Of a stretch of 64,000 bases of DNA, positions 52,959 through 63,843 are shown piece by piece. This DNA comes from Chaenocephalus aceratus. Its lineage: Eukaryota > Chordata > Actinopteri > Perciformes > Channichthyidae. The stretch covers positions 1-64,000 of the forward strand of contig JAMFTG010000219.1 in the NCBI GenBank assembly GCA_023974075.1, read 5' to 3'. The notes under the pieces were generated by a model. It was not told the DNA's origin and did not search any database. It saw only the letters and a program-made list of their open reading frames with translations. Both the position numbers and the translations under genes were made by a program. The stretch's first letter is position 1, and each line of letters starts with the position of its first letter.

Positions 52959-55900
52959 ATGAGTGACATAAAGCTGGGCTCTTTAAACATTAACGGTGCT
53001 CGAGGGGATGCTAAGAGAGCATCTTTATTTACTTTATTAGGAAACAAGAATTTAAATGTGACGTTTCTCCAGGAAACTCACAGCACTGCTGAGAACGAGA
53101 GTGACTGGAGGAGGGAATGGGGGGGGAGGGCTTCTTCAGCCATAAGCGCAGCAATAGTGGAGGGGTTGCCATTCTCTTTGCGAGGGGCTTTACACCCTTC
53201 TCCTGTGCGGTCGATGAGGTCATCAGGACACTTGCTCAAAATAAATGCTGAATTTGAAAAAGTTAAAATATGTTTTAGAAATATCTCTGCTCCCAGTGTG
53301 GGCGCAGAGAGGCTTTTGTTCTTTGAGAAACTGAAACACACTCTTAGCACCTGTGATAGTGAGGAGTATCTGTTCCTGGGGGGTGACTTCAACTGCAGAG
53401 AACCCTGTGCTGGATAGGAACCACCAGGAGCCGCATGCTGCCTCAAAGAGTGCCTTAATAAGGCTAACAGAAAGCTTTGAGCTGTGTGATGTTTGGAGGC
53501 ACTCCCCCCGGGCCAGCGGCAGTACACGTGGGTGCCCTCTAGGGATAACCTGTTGTCTCTAGCTAGGCTGGATCGTGTCTATGTTTTTAACCATCACATG
53601 AATGTGAGCAGAAGCTGCTCCATCAGTCCAGTGGGAATCTCTGACCATTCCCTCGTACAAGTCTCAGTTTTTATTAATCATGTTCAGTGTAATAGTGCGT
53701 ATTGGCACTTTAATGCTTCTCTGTTGGCCGACAACCATTTTAAAAATGTTTTTAAATTCTTTTGAGAAGACTACCGTTTATGTAAGAGAGAGTACAATTC
53801 TCTTCAGCAGTGGTGGGATGTAGGTAAAGTGAAGATCAAGCAGCTTTGCCTGCAGTACACTTTCAATGTCACAAAGGACATGGCTAGATCTCTGAGAGCT
53901 CTGGAGAGAGAAGTGGTGGAGCTGCAGGGATGGGCAGACTCCACAGGAGAGCGAGAACATGTTGACGTTTTCAAAAGTAAAAGCTCAGCTCTGTCTGACC
54001 TGCTGGGGTTTCTGCTCAGGGTGCTCTGGTCAGGGTGCTCTGGTCAGGGTGCTCTGGTCAGGGTGCTCTGGTCAGGGTGCTCTGCTCAGGGTGCTCTGGT
54101 CAGGGTGCTCTGCTCAGGGTGCTCTGCTCAGGGTGCTCTGCTCAGGGTGCTCTGGTCAGGGTGCTCTGCTCAGGGTGCTCTGGTCAGGGTGCTCTGCTCA
54201 GGGTGCTCTGGTCAGGGTGCTCTGCTCAGGGTGCTCTGCTCAGGGTGCTCTGCTCAGGGTGCTCTGCTCAGGGTGCTCTGCTCAGGGTGCTCTGCTCAGG
54301 GTGCTCTGCTCAGGGTGCTCTGGTCAGATCCCGTTTCAGAACATCGTGAAAATGGGTGCTCCCTCTCACTTGTTCTTTGGTCTCGAGCGTAAGAATGGTC
54401 AGAGGAGGCTGATGCACTCCCTGCGATCCAATGCTGGGCAGCTGCTTCAGGAGTCAGTGTGCTGTGGAGTTCTACAAAGAGCTCTACAGAACAGAGTTCC
54501 GGGCCGAGCCAGAGGTGGCGCAGTCGTTCTATGAGGGCCTTCCTAACGTCCCTGAGGAGGACCATGCTGAGCTGGAGGCGGAGCTCTCTGCCCAGGAGCT
54601 GCAGGAGGCCCTGCAGAGCATGCAGAGTGGGAAGGCTCCTGGCATAGACGGCCTGCCTGCAGACTTCTATAAGGCTCTCTGGCCAGTTATAGGTGACGAC
54701 CTGCTGAGTGTGCTCAGAGACAGTCTAAGTAACGGGAGGTTGCCTCTGAGTTGCAGGAGAGCTGTGCTCACTCCTCCCTAAGAAAGGAGACCATGCAGGA
54801 GATTAAGAACTGGCGTCCTGTGTCTCTACTCTGTACCGACTACAAGCTGCTTTCCAGAGTGTTAGCGACGAGACTGAGGAAGTGATGGAGCATGTCGTTC
54901 ACGTAGACCAGACATACTGTGTACCCAGCAGGTTGATCACTGACAACGTGACTCTGACTCCAGATGTTTTGGACCTCTCCGGTTCATCGGGCTGTGAGCT
55001 TGGTCTGATTTCTCTAGACCAGGAAAAGGCTTTTGACCGAGTTGAACACCAGTACTTGTGGCAGACGCTGGAAGCTTCTGGGTTCAGCTCTGGTCTCAGA
55101 GCCAAGACCCAGGTCTTGTACAGGGACCTTGAGAGTGTACTGAAGATAAACGGTAGTTTGTGTGCTCCTTTTGAAGCTCAGAGAGGAGTCCGACAGGGCT
55201 GCTCTTTGTCCGGATGCTCTGCTCCCTGGCCATAGAGCCTTTTTTCACACCGGTAGTCAAAGTTAAAGGGTTTCTCTCTTCCTGGCTGTAGGGATGTTTT
55301 TAAATTGTCTGCGTATGCGGATGACATAATGGTCTTTGTTAAAAAACAAGATGACATCAATGTTTTAACTGAAATTGTGAGCAATTTTTGCAAAATCTCA
55401 TCTGCTCGAGTCAACTGGGGGAAAAGTGAGGCCTTAGCAGGAGGCGAGGGCAGCATTGACCGCTTGGTGTTCCCTGGGGGCCTTGGTTGGAAAAGGGCAG
55501 GGTTAAAGTACCTGGGTATTTAGTATTGGTGATGACACGCTTTGTTTAAAAAACTGGGACGGGCTTATAGAGAAAGTGGAAGGCCGGTTAAAGAAGTGGA
55601 AGTGGATCCTTCCCAAACTTTCTTTTAAAGGGCGTATCCTTATTTTAAATAACCTTGTTTCCTCCATGCTGGCTCACCAGCTGGCAGTGCACCGACCCAC
55701 CCGTAAACCTGCTGTCCAGGGTGCAGGCTCTCATGGTGGACTTCTTCTGGGACCGCATGCACTGGGTCCCTCAGAGCGTCCTGTTCCTGCCAAAGGAGAA
55801 GGGGGGACATGGCCTGGTTCACCTGGCAAGCAGAGGGGCGGCTTTCAGGCTCCGGTTCGTCCAGAGGTTCCTGACTGGACCTGCTGACCTGGTCTGGAGA

Positions 55901-57017
55901 CCCATAGCTCGGGCCTTATTGGAGCGCTGTGGTGGGCTGGGTCTGGCTGAGTCGCTGTTCCTAATGGATCTGAAAGGATTACGCCTGAACAATCTCTCGG
56001 GGTTCTATGGAGGTCTCTTCAAGGTGTGGGGACTACTCAGAAGAGAGAGACCAGAGTGCTGTGGCTCACTGTTCCTGGCTCCTCAGAGAGCCGGTGGTCC
56101 GTGGATCTCGGTTTGTGTGTGGAGTAGGGCCTTCTCTACAACAGAGACTCTGTGAGGAGAGGATCCTCACGCTGGGCCAGCTGGTGGAGGTGTGTGGGCC
56201 CCGTCTGGACAACGCTGCAGGCCTGGCCTCACGTCTGAGCCTCAGGTCAGTCCGGGTGGTCAGCCTCCTGCTGCAGAGCTGGAAGCAGCAGCTCAGCCAA
56301 TCAGAGCTGGAAGCAGCAGCTCAGCCAGTCAGAGCTGGCGCTGATCGCTGCTCACTGTAACGGACTGAAGTCTCCAAATGACAATGACTCTTTTCCAGAG
56401 ATGCGATGTTTTCCTGATCTCAGTTGTGAGGGTTTTTTGTTAAAGTTGGACAATGTTACTGATTTTAAGTTCAGCACCATGTCCAACAAAACATTTTATT
56501 ATTTGGTGACAAAGGTGCTGAATCAGAGCAGACTCCAAGAGCGAGTGGACACGCGGTGGAGAGCCCACCTGGGCCTGACGGAGGCTCAGAGGCCTGAGTG
56601 GAGAGCGCTCTACAAGCCTCCGCTGACTAAGAGGGGTGGGGACCTCCAGTGGAGGATCCTCCAGTGGAGGTAGCTGTTAATGGCTTTGTTTCCGTGATCA
56701 ACCCTGCAGTGTCTGATGCCTGTCCTTTCTGTGAACAGAGGGAAACCATTTTTCATTGCTTTACGGAATGTGGTCGACTCCTTTGTCTTTTTCAGTTACT
56801 CACTCAGATGTTGTTTTTGTTTAATGTGGTTTTTTCTAAGACAATGTTCATTTTGGGTTGTCGGTACAGCCAGAAGCAAAAGTGCAAAAGTCAGCTTGTG
56901 AATGTTTTGTTGGGGCAGGCTGAACGGCCATCTACCTCAGCAGGAGGAATAAAGTTGCGGAATCTTTGGATACCGATGCAGTTTTTGATTTCAAGCGGAT
57001 GGTTAAAGCAAGACTGA
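52959..57017 (+). pseudogene. Tx1-type LINE ORF2 (endonuclease-reverse transcriptase), disrupted
   Basis: The start MSDIKLGSLNINGARGDAKR and FLQETHSTAENESDW (52959-53105) are the endonuclease N-terminus; YLFLGGDFNC (53369-53398) is its GDFN motif. The reading then shifts: SPVGISDHSLVQVSVFINH (53625-53680) ends the endonuclease. After the VNTR come RT motifs: GKAPGIDGLPADFYKA at about 54628, FDRVEHQYLW at about 55030, RGVRQGCSLS at about 55182 and AYADDIMVF at about 55310. Further frames hold the thumb and a CX2CX7HX4C knuckle at 56717-56770. At least six breaks are visible. Confidence 0.88.
54012..54330. repeat. 14-bp VNTR inside LINE ORF2
   Basis: About 22 copies of gtgctctggtcagg or gtgctctgctcagg in irregular alternation. 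Because 14 is not a multiple of 3 and no frame has a stop, all three + frames stay open through the array. It separates the endonuclease and RT regions. Confidence 0.96.
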
Positions 57018-57212
57018 AGCGGACTATGGTTATTTTTGCTTAACCAAAAATGTGGGAGAATTTGAGGCATGTGGTGCTTTAAAAAATGCTTTGTGTTCTG
57101 TGGAGAATGACGATCTTTTTTTCAGTAGTTGTCTGAACTGACAATGTGTGTCAATGTGTCTGTTTGGTCATTTTGATTTGTGAATAAAAGTGGTTTGAAA
57201 ATCAAAAAAAAA

Positions 57213-57616
57213 ATCTCTGTCTCTCTCTGTCTCTCTCTCTCTCTCTATTTCTCTCTCTCCTCTCTTCTCTCTCTCTCCTCTCCTCTCTCTCTATTGCTCT
57301 CTCTCTCTCTCTGTCTCTCTCCTGTCTCTCTCTCTCTCTCTCTATTTCTTTCTCTCTCTCTCTCTCTCCTCTCTCTATTTCTCTCTCTGTCTCTCTCTAT
57401 TCTCTCTCTCTGTCTCTCTTTGTCTCTCTCTCTCTATTTCTCTCTCTCTCTCTCTCTGTCTCTCTCTGTCTCTCTCTCTCTCTGTCTCTCTCTGTCTCTC
57501 TCTGTCTCTCTCTCTCTCTGTCTCTCTCTCTCTCTCTCTATTTCTCTCTCTCTCTCTGTCTCTCCTCTGTCTCTCTCTCTCTCTCTCTATTTCTCTCTCT
57601 CTCTCTCTCTCTCTTC
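57213..57616. repeat. (CT)n tract bordering the Tx1-type LINE on its 3' side
   Basis: About 400 bp of ctctct with gtct, attt and cctc interruptions, starting directly after the A9 end of the LINE. Confidence 0.96.
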
Positions 57617-58261
57617 CCATGTCCTTAACCAACTGATTATGGGCATTCAGCTAAACCAACAAGATGTTGCCATGATCACCATCAGCCAGTCAGTAGTTGC
57701 TGTCGGTGCTGTGGTCATTTACCACACCCTAGTCAACATACCCGATGCCCACATTGAGCTCATCAGAAGACCACTCCTCATCACACACAGAGCTTCAGCA
57801 TCTTCCTCATCTCATCATCACCAGGGTTTAGAACTCCACAGCTGGGTCCGTACTCTACTTACGGCTTCACCACCCCCTCGAATATCTGGGATCACGATGT
57901 TGTCTTTTTCAAACATTAGTCATCCTTCTTGTTGGCTAACACATGTGCCACTTAAAAACAAGTCTTGTCTTATCGGTTTTAATATCCAGTGGTTGAGGTC
58001 ACTGAAAGGTCCTCATTAGATGGGTGTCGGCAGGACAGCAGGGATGTGTGTCATCAGTCCTCTGATAACGTTTAAATGTCCCCAATTATTTGTTTACATT
58101 TAAATCGGGCTCTCCATTTGAGGTCCATCTGATCCACATTGTCAAAATGTTTCATCGTGAGACCTCATGCGTTCAACAAACCAAGTTTCTTTATATAATT
58201 GTTCTGTTTGCTGTTCACACCAGTGAACTGATTACATCGACCATGTTGGCGAATGGTGTAC
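57617..58261. other. No recognised feature
   Basis: Unique-looking sequence; the open frame across it continues from the (CT)n tract and is not convincing. Confidence 0.4.
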
Positions 58262-58863
58262 ACACCTGTGAAGCACATCTAGAAAAACTTGCCAAACAAG
58301 TCAAATTTGGCACCCTATATTTTGTAGGACAGTATGTTGATATAGCACCATCATTTTATCTTAAAAACATCAACAGATCGCAGCAAAAATGATAAAGACA
58401 GTTTGAAAGTTCATGAATAACTTCTGAACGTTTTGATTGTCAACAGATTTCCAGTGCAAAGTGTAATTACTGGATTATTCCCAAGAGGCCTGAACACTGT
58501 TTTGCAACAGCAACACACTTGAAGGAAAAGGATCAGACAAACAAGGCAACGTACATTGGGACATTCGATAAAGCAAAACTATAGAAAACAAAGGGGGTGT
58601 TATAAGCACAAGCTACAGTTTAACATGCAGGCAGTCCCTCAGATTAAAACAGTGTGTTGCCTTAGGCCTAACTCTCTGTATGACATCGTACAACACGTCT
58701 CTGCAAGAAAAGAAGGGTGGAAGTTTGAGATCAGAAAACGTATTGTTGACGCACAAGTTGTACTAAAAACAAAACATTTCCCAATTGATTTGGCACACTG
58801 TCCTTCATAGGGCAGTATTCAAGTTCAAATATCTCATTTTTAAAAACCTTAGCAAGTCCCCAC
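58262..58863. repeat. Direct repeat copy A
   Basis: About 600 bp from acacctgtgaagcacatct to about the end of tctcatttttaaaaacc, repeated at 61143-61857 with about 95 percent identity by eye. Copy A lacks about 100 bp present in B (61630-61733). Not recognised as a gene or known element. Confidence 0.9.
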
Positions 58864-59714
58864 AGGACCTGGACACGTCTTGGAGGTGCCTGCACAGTAA
58901 CACTTCAACGCTTCACCTGGACACATTGAAAACATAATGTCAAACCATTGTAAAGAATATACTGCTCCATTTTCCAAACCACAAATGATTGTTCTTCTGT
59001 TTTAACCAGACATTCTGTAATCCTCATTTTGTAGATGAAGAGTTGTTAATTTAGACAAAAGAAAACACACAAACGTTACGAAGATAAAATAAATCACAAG
59101 TCTATTAACGGATAGAAAGTCAGAAAATAATAACTTAAAACATGGATGGCAAACATGACAAGATTTAAACAGCGATGCAAATTAGAATAAAACATAAACA
59201 AAGCAAAGACAGATAATGGTGTGTAAGAGTGTGTTCAGTATATGTGTGTGTATAACGGGATCATGAGTCATAATGAAAATTAACCCCTACAAGTAAGACA
59301 TTAGTTTACTCAATTTATTGAACATGTCAGAAACAAAAAATATAACAATAATATATATATTCTCTTTTTTCCACTCATTAATAATTATAACAAAGTACCA
59401 AAAAAACAAATAATAACAAACAAAAAATAAAAACAAATAAAAATAATAATAATAATGTTCTCTGTTCATGTTCAACAGGGGCAAGAAGAAGCTTAAAAAA
59501 CTTTTCTGGTCCTCCCCCCTCTAACATATATTTTTCTTATAAAACATTAGGTCATCGTCATCAGCGACATGTTTGTCTTGTTAATCTTTTTTTTTTTTAC
59601 AAAACAATCAGAAAGAAATTACTTTTTACAATTACAAGAAATTAACATTAAGCGTTTTAAAGAGCGTATTTAAGTTAGATGCCGTTTTAAGTGTTTCCTG
59701 AACACTGAGCTCAC
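58864..59714. other. AT-rich, no recognised feature
   Basis: Contains an A/T-rich stretch of aataa/aaaca words near 59340-59450. No exon recognised. Confidence 0.4.
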
Positions 59715-59763
59715 CCTGGCTGACCACCACCAACACCACGAGAGCGAGACTCACAGTCTTCAT
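59715..59763 (-). CDS. Candidate signal-peptide exon of an unidentified small gene
   Basis: On the - strand ATG at 59763-59761 opens MKTVSLALVVLVVVSQ, a textbook secretion signal (Lys, then a hydrophobic run, then small/polar). It reaches CAGG|gtgagc, a good donor at 59714. If unspliced, the frame continues to a 43-residue product. Upstream on the same strand are a likely acceptor (ctttttctaaacag, ending near 59792) and a TATA-like atataagg near 59857-59864. No second exon could be recognised, so the gene identity is open and chance is possible. Confidence 0.3.
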
Positions 59764-59856
59764 GTGTTCACGTGTCTGCAGACCAGCGTCTGTTTAGAAA
59801 AAGCAGCTGGATAAGCTTGAGAAATCAAATGCAATATTTGAAAAAAGACATCCCAC

Positions 59857-59864
59857 CTTATATT
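59857..59864 (-). promoter_or_regulatory. TATA-like box upstream of the candidate signal-peptide exon
   Basis: atataagg on the - strand within gggacaatataaggtggga, about 95 bp before the candidate ATG. A weak motif on its own; listed because of its position. Confidence 0.25.
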
Positions 59865-60079
59865 GTCCCGCCGCGGTGTTGATTCTTCAGATGTGTGCGG
59901 CCAGAGTGTCAGACTCCTTTTTACTTGGACTTGTAGAGCAATTGATTCATTAATTCATTGATCATTAACTCTAAAATGTGTTCTTATTTGCAAACAAAGC
60001 AACTTATCAAGGCCAGATGTGGATGCTGCAATCCCAATGAACCCGCTAATCAACCTGGAAAATATCTAAATATTACAAT

Positions 60080-60099
60080 TCTCATATTTTAATATTGCT

Positions 60100-60158
<59 letters not shown>

Positions 60159-61090
60159 GTTTATTTATAGCCCAATATCACACATGTTACATTTGTCTCA
60201 GTGGACTTCACAGTTTGTACAAAATATCAGTATGACAATACGACACCCTCTGTCCTTAGACCCTCTGTCCTCAGACCCTCTGTCCTTAGACCCTCTGTCC
60301 TTAGACCCTCTGTCCTCAGACCCTCTGTGCTTAGACCCTCTGTCCTTAGACCCTCTGTCCTTAGACCCTCTGTCCTCAGACCCTCTGTCCTTAGACCCTC
60401 TGTCCTCAGACCCTCTGTCCTTAGACCCTCTGTCCTTAGACCCTCTGTCCTTAGACCCTCTGTCCTTACCCTGTCCTTAGACCCTCTACCTCTGTCCTCA
60501 GACCCTCTGTCCTTAGACCCTCTGTCCTCAGACCCTCTGTCCTTAGACCCTCTGTCCTTAGACCCTCTGTCCTCAGACCCTCTGTCCTTAGACCCTCTGT
60601 CCTTAGACCCTCTGTCCTCAGACCCTCTGTCCTCAGACCCTCTGTCCTTAGACCCTCTGTCCTCAGACCCTCTGTCCTTAGACCCTCTGTCCTTAGACCC
60701 TCTGTCCTCAGACCCTCTGTCCTTAGACCCTCTGTCCTTAGACCCTCTGTCCTCAGACCCTCTGTCCTTAGACCCTCTGTCCTTAGACCCTCTGTCCTTA
60801 GACCCTCACATCGTACAAGGAAACACTTCCGAAGAAAACCCAGTTTAAAGGGAACATGGGAGAAACCTCAGGGAGAGCAACAGAGGAGGGATCCCTCTCC
60901 CAGGACGGACAGACGTGCAATAGATGCCGTGTGTAAATTGAAAGATAATACATTTGAAACATAGGTAGTCCAAATGTTTGGAAATGCATGTGTGTATAAT
61001 AGGAAGATGAATCCACGAGGATATCCATCCAGGACCGATGATCCAGGACCACAGCCACGACTCAAGATCCAGAGCTCGCGGATCGTGTAA
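60080..61090 (-). mobile_element. Non-LTR element with (ATTG)n tail, holding a 15-bp VNTR
   Basis: On the - strand the end reads gtgatattgggctataaata and then (attg)n at 60099-60157, a LINE/SINE-type 3' end. The same sequence recurs at 61938-62155: cccaatatcacaaatgttac, agtttgtacagaatatcag, cacatcgtacaaggaaa. Sequence 60810-61090 (gagagcaacagaggaggg to agagctcgcggatcgtg) extends the body. No reverse transcriptase frame is seen, so it may be a SINE or a truncated LINE. Confidence 0.65.
60245..60806. repeat. 15-bp VNTR, ~37 copies
   Basis: The unit is accctctgtccttag or accctctgtcctcag. Two short breaks lie at about 60463-60493. In the related copy at 62033-62085 only about three units are present, so this array is an expansion inside the element. 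Confidence 0.97.
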
Positions 61091-61142
61091 TGTAAGCCTA
61101 TAGTCTGAGTTGTTCAGATGCACGTAGTTTAACTGGATGAAG

Positions 61143-61857
61143 ACACCTGTGAAGCACATCTAGAAAATCTTGCCAAACAAGTCAAATTTGGCACCCTATA
61201 TTTTGTAGAACAGTATGTTGATATAGCACCATCATTGTATCTTAAAAACATCAACAGATCGCAGCAAAAATGATAAAGACAGTTTGAAAGTTCATGAATA
61301 ACTTCTGAACGTTTTGATTGTCAACAGATTTCCAGTGCAAAGTGTAATTACTGGATTATTCCCAAGAGGCCTGAACACTGTTTTGCAACAGCAACACACT
61401 TGAAGGAAAAGGATCAGACAAACAAGGCAACGTGACACTGGGACATTAGATAAAGCAAAACGATAGAAAACAAAGGGCTGTTATAAGCACAAGCTACAGT
61501 TTAACATGCAGGCAGTCCCTCAGATTAAAACTGTGTGTTGCCTTAGGCCTAACTCTCTGTATGACATCGTACAACACGTCTCTGCAAGAGAAAAAGGGTG
61601 GAAGTTTGAGATCAGAAAACGTATTGTTGTATTCCGTTTCATAAACCACATATCAGAAAAACGTAAAGATATCACGCCTGGTAGATAGCTTAGCAGAGGG
61701 TTATCATTCACTTTTCAACTCTGTAAACACGTGACGCACAAGTTGTACTAAAAACGAAACAGTTTCCCAATTGATTTGGCACACTGTCCTTCATAGGGCA
61801 GTGTGCAAAGTTAAAACATAAACATCATCTCATTTTAAAACCTCAACAGATCCCACA
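61143..61857. repeat. Direct repeat copy B
   Basis: Second copy of 58262-58863, same strand, about 2.9 kb downstream. It carries an additional stretch of about 104 bp at 61630-61733 (tattccgtttcataaacc to ctctgtaaacacgtg). Confidence 0.9.
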
Positions 61858-61937
61858 AATAAGGATTTATAAAAATGTATAAAGGAGAGTTGAGCTTAAA
61901 AGACCAAATGACCGTTGACCCTGACTGAGTGTTACTT

Positions 61938-62160
61938 GAGAATCAATCAATCAATGTTTGTTTACATAGCCCAATATCACAAATGTTACATTTGTCTCAG
62001 TTATTCTGCACAGTTTGTACAGAATATCAGTATGACACCCTCTGTCCTTAGACCCTCTGTCCTTAGGGACCCTCTGTCCTTAGGGACCCTCACATCGTAC
62101 AAGGAAAAACTTCCGGAGAAAACCCACAGTTTAAAGGGGAAAACCTCAGAGAGAGCACAG
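61938..62160 (-). mobile_element. Second copy of the (ATTG)n-tailed element, short VNTR form
   Basis: (aatc)n at 61940-61955, then agcccaatatcacaaatgtt, about three 15-bp units at 62033-62085, and cacatcgtacaaggaaaaac. It breaks off where a ctctcaagttcc-type repeat begins. Confidence 0.7.
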
Positions 62161-63260
62161 TCCACTCTCGAGTCTCCTCTCAAGTTCCCTCTCAAGTTCC
62201 TTCTCCAGTCACCTCTCGAGTCTCCGCTCAAGTTCCCTCTCGAGATCCCTCTCGAGCCCTCTCTCAATCCTCCTCTAAAGTTCCCTCTCAAGTCCCCTCT
62301 CCAGTCCCTACTCGCGTCCCTTCTCTTGTCCCTACTCGAGTCCCCACTCAAGAGCCGTTGGAGTTTCCGCTGGGGGTCCTGCCAACTCCATGTCCTGTCC
62401 CGTTGGGGGTCCTGCCGACTACTCTTCTGCCGGGGGTCCTGCCAACCTTATATCCTGTCCCGTTGGGGGTCCCACCGACTACTCTTCTGCCGGGGGTCCT
62501 GCCAACCCTATGTCCTGTGCCGTTGGAGGCCCCGCCAACTACTGTTCTGTCGGGGTCCTGCCAACCCTATGTCCTGTGCCGTTGGCGGTCCAGCCGACAT
62601 CTGTTTCGTCGAGAGTCCTGCCAACTCCATGTCCTGTGTTGTTGGGGGTTCCACTGAGAGTCCTGCCAACCCCATGTCCTGTTCCGTTGGAGGTCCCGCC
62701 GTCACCTGTCTTGCCTGGGGTCCTGCCAACTCCTTGTCCTCTTCCGTGGGGGATCCTGCCGACACCTGTCCCGCCAGGGGTCCTGCCTACTCCTTGCCCT
62801 GTTGCGTTGGTGGTCCAATCGACACCAGCCCTGGCTCCATCCGGGGTCCCATTGACACCAGCCCATGTCATGTCCAGGATCCCGTCTACGCCTGTCCCAT
62901 CGGCTCCGGTTCCTGTCCGGCCGACACCGGGTCCTGCCCGGCCTCCGGAGATGTCCCGTCAGCGCCTACCTGCCCGTCCTCCGGAGTTGTCCCGTCGCCG
63001 CCTTCTTGCCCGTCCTTGTGCCCGGCCCCCTGAGTTCCCCAACCGCGGCCTTCGTCCTCGAGCCCGGGCCCCTGAGAGCCGCGGTCTACACCCTCGAGCC
63101 CGGCCCCCTGAGTGCCGCGGTCTTCGCCCTCGAGCCCGGTCCCCTGACTTTCGCGGCCCTCGCCCTCGGGCCCGGCCCCCTGACTCTTCCAGCCGCTGCC
63201 TTCACCCTCATGCTCGGCCCCCTGAGTTCGCCCGCTGTGGCCTTCGCCCCTTTATGAACT
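62160..63260. repeat. Three-part proline-rich minisatellite block
   Basis: Three adjacent arrays with different periods: about 12 bp (ctctcaagttcc-like) at 62160-62350; about 60 bp (ggggtcctgccaactccatg and so on) at 62362-62860, encoding GVLPTPCPVPLGVLPTTLLP-like units; and 36 bp (ccgcggtcttcgccctcgag and so on) at about 63016-63260, encoding ESRGLHPRARPP-like units. Two + frames stay open through it (61915-63033 and 62390-63412), which argues for repeat composition, not a single protein, but coding cannot be excluded. Confidence 0.75.
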
Positions 63261-63304
63261 CTGCCTTGCCCCCGGGCCGTCCGCCCGAGACCCCCACAAT
63301 GCCG

Positions 63305-63333
63305 GATCGGGTAGTGACTGTCACTACCCGATC
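63305..63333. repeat. Perfect 14-bp hairpin
   Basis: gatcgggtagtgac, a single T, then gtcactacccgatc. It stands 45 bp after the proline-rich arrays. Not followed by a T run, and terminators of this type are not expected in this genome. Confidence 0.9.
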
Positions 63334-63412
63334 TGCCCCCCTGCCCGATCTGTACTGCGCATGTGTGAGATGGTCCGCCATATTGGACAACTCCGTACGG
63401 CAACCCAACTAG

Positions 63413-63719
63413 GACACTTGACACAGTGGCGTTTTGCAAATCACACAGAAAACTCAAAACACCGAGAGAGATGAGTTATTGTTATTACAACGTGACTTCA
63501 CTATTATTTAACCACTCTTTGTATTCACAGTAAATATTTATTCAGTATGATAGCTGTCTAACAGAAGTTCATTTCTCACTTATTCTGACAATGTACTTAA
63601 CCCCAAATAAAAGAACCCAATCAAAAGAGTTGTTAAATAATAATGAAGTCACGTTTATAATTGATTATAATTAACTTTCGTTTTAAGTATTCAACCTAAT
63701 ATGGAGAGCTCAACAATAT
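63413..63719. other. AT-rich, no recognised feature
   Basis: Nothing recognised between the repeat block and the LINE tail. Confidence 0.4.
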
Positions 63720-63843
63720 ATACTTATTGGCACACATATTTTTATATACATTTGTTGTTATATTCGGGATTGTGGGAAACACTATTTCGATCTGTCTGTA
63801 CACACAAACTGGAAGATTGACAATAAAGTTTACTTTGACTTTG
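63720..63843 (+). mobile_element. 5'-truncated LINE 3' tail
   Basis: cgggattgtgggaaacacta, tttcgatctgtctgtacac and gattgacaataaagtttact match the 3' end of the LINE at 46941-49150 (ggaaacgttatttcgatct, gattgacattaaagttgac). Only about 120 bp remain, ending ctttgactttga. Confidence 0.75.

Larger units (their letters stand above)
51198..57211 (+). mobile_element. Tx1-type LINE (L1 group), near full length, broken, inserted in (CT)n
   Basis: A 6.0-kb element with two coding regions and a 3' end aataaaagtggtttgaaaat followed by A9. Directly before and after it are (CT)n tracts, so it lies inside one microsatellite. ORF1 carries a CCHC knuckle. ORF2 carries an APE-type endonuclease (LGSLNINGARGDAKRASLF), a reverse transcriptase (GKAPGIDGLPADFYKALWPV; FDRVEHQYLWQTLE; AYADDIMVF) and a C-terminal CCHC (CPFCEQRETIFHCFTEC). 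This organisation and wording are those of the Tx1 group, some members of which are known to insert at fixed targets, including microsatellites. Many stops and frameshifts and a VNTR make it inactive. Confidence 0.93.

Noticed and set aside
54899..55235. Possible host reverse-transcriptase-like gene
   Set aside because: It is one piece of the broken Tx1-type LINE ORF2, continuous in order with pieces on both sides.
60157..60848. Repeats at regular spacing that could suggest a CRISPR array
   Set aside because: 15-bp units are head to tail without spacers, in a vertebrate genome; it is a VNTR. The same applies to 45289-45958.
63305..63333. Hairpin as a transcription terminator
   Set aside because: No T run follows and intrinsic terminators are not used by vertebrate Pol II genes.
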